Shown in pieces: positions 63,366 to 64,000 of a DNA stretch of 64,000 nucleotides. The number at the start of each line of letters is the position of its first letter. Positions within the stretch are counted from its first letter, which is position 1. The position numbers and the translations under genes are program-made. A model generated the notes under the pieces. The model was given only the letters and a program-made list of their open reading frames with translations. It was not told where the DNA came from and ran no database searches. Source of the DNA: Sporosarcina aquimarina (GTDB lineage: Bacteria; Bacillota; Bacilli; Bacillales_A; Planococcaceae); contig NZ_JAMBOM010000007.1 in assembly GCF_023715615.1 (NCBI RefSeq), positions 62,001 to 126,000 on the forward strand, read 5' to 3'.

Positions 63366-64000
63366 TCACGAGAAGTTAGGAAGGAGCTCGAACAACTCAC
63401 TCACATATTTAGTAAGTGTAGGTGTGCTTATTTTATATGATTCAGCAAGTTTTGTTTTCGTGACCCCTTTGCTTCGAGAAGAATGGAACATATAATCTGC
63501 GGCTGCAGCGATTGCTTTTGGGTTTTTGAATGTATAGTGTTTCGTAATCCCAATCTCAAACAGAGAAAACCACATTTGAAATAAATGCGTTCCTTCTTCA
63601 TCAAGCGGGTTATGCTTAGCATATAACAGTTCGCTTGCTTGCATCGCACGATTAAATGCCTGATCTGCGATTGACTTTTCTACGAGATGATAATCTAAAC
63701 TCGAAGCGAGTACTAGCTTCTCAAGATCCTCCAGCTTTTCAACATCTATATAAGCCGGGTGCGCTATAATTTCTTGTTTGTGAATTGACTTACCTAATAG
63801 GAAAAAGCCAAACATTCTTTCGCTAACATACTCATTCCCAATTTTGTCGAGTAAAAATTGCTTGTCCTGTGTATAGATCGACGTGTCAATTTGCTTTTCC
63901 GCATTTGCGTCTGCCCATGGTTCCAGTCCAGCTTTTGAAGGGTCAATTTCTATCAATCGGCTAAATGCAGTTTCAGCCTGATGACGATGACCTGAGAAAA
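63366..64000 (-). CDS. yvcD: TPR-containing protein (YvcD-like), N-terminus cut by window edge
   Basis: The frame is open to base 64000, so only the C-terminal 210 or so residues are visible. They start with a TPR-like end (HRHQAETAFSRLIEIDP) and continue as a helical domain with LEDLEKLVLASSLDYHLVEK. The C-terminal part (TKTKLAESYKISTPTLTKYV) resembles a helix-turn-helix. Position just before trxB-yvcI-rapZ matches B. subtilis yvcD. Function is unknown. A TTG at 63956 is in frame but there is no reason to take it as the start. Confidence 0.8.
   Translation of the reverse strand, partial: FSGHRHQAETAFSRLIEIDPSKAGLEPWADANAEKQIDTSIYTQDKQFLLDKIGNEYVSERMFGFFLLGKSIHKQEIIAHPAYIDVEKLEDLEKLVLASSLDYHLVEKSIADQAFNRAMQASELLYAKHNPLDEEGTHLFQMWFSLFEIGITKHYTFKNPKAIAAAADYMFHSSRSKGVTKTKLAESYKISTPTLTKYVSELFELLPNFS

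Overview
The window looks like a chromosomal piece of a low-to-moderate-GC, endospore-forming Bacillales, most likely a Sporosarcina-like member of the Planococcaceae. The basis is gene content and order: fadN-fadA-fadE under a FadR-type operator, cggR-gap-pgk-tpiA-gpmI-eno, secG-est-rnr-smpB-ssrA, and yvcD-trxB-yvcI-rapZ-yvcK-whiA-crh next to clpP. The genus is inference; no marker here settles it.

Layout. 1-5.3 kb: fatty-acid beta-oxidation operon, with fadE cut by the left edge. 5.4-9.5 kb: thioredoxin-like protein, two STAS-domain (RsbR-type) genes, a C39-like protein, a 5'-3' exonuclease and a Trp/Pro/Gln-rich hypothetical protein. 9.5-10.25 kb: a 35-unit tandem array with an almost exact 20-bp period. 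10.3-16.4 kb: a 1946-residue secreted M60 (enhancin-like) metalloprotease behind a cyclic-di-GMP-I riboswitch and terminator. 16.6-20.3 kb: stress protein, chemoreceptor with a sigma-D-type promoter, two small genes. 20.5-27.7 kb: a VTC/DUF4956 pair, an OmpR-type two-component system and a large DUF4353-type lipoprotein, mixed with inverted repeats and an IS1182-type transposase remnant. 28-31.2 kb: SDR oxidoreductase, two tiny genes and a lipoteichoic acid synthase. 31.6-43.9 kb: an AT-rich accessory region with an OLD-type ATPase/TOPRIM nuclease, a PD-(D/E)XK-like protein, gene remnants and a type I restriction-modification system, punctuated by palindromic repeats. 43.9-64 kb: conserved housekeeping genes with tmRNA and tRNA-Arg(CCG). 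The last gene (yvcD-like) is cut by the right edge.

How parts fit together. The most coherent new-looking unit is at 20.5-27.6 kb. The VTC operon and the divergent lipoprotein gene share the same pair of direct repeats (TTTAAGGTT, 11-bp pitch), with the same 7-bp distance to the -10 box. They bracket the genes for a response regulator and sensor kinase. I infer one small regulon linking the membrane VTC/DUF4956 pair to a surface beta-repeat lipoprotein. Other regulation read from sequence: a FadR operator downstream of the fadN promoter, a CggR-like operator in the cggR leader, CtsR boxes at clpP, and a candidate OFF-type c-di-GMP switch on the M60 protease. All functional names rest on motifs and gene context only; no database search was run.
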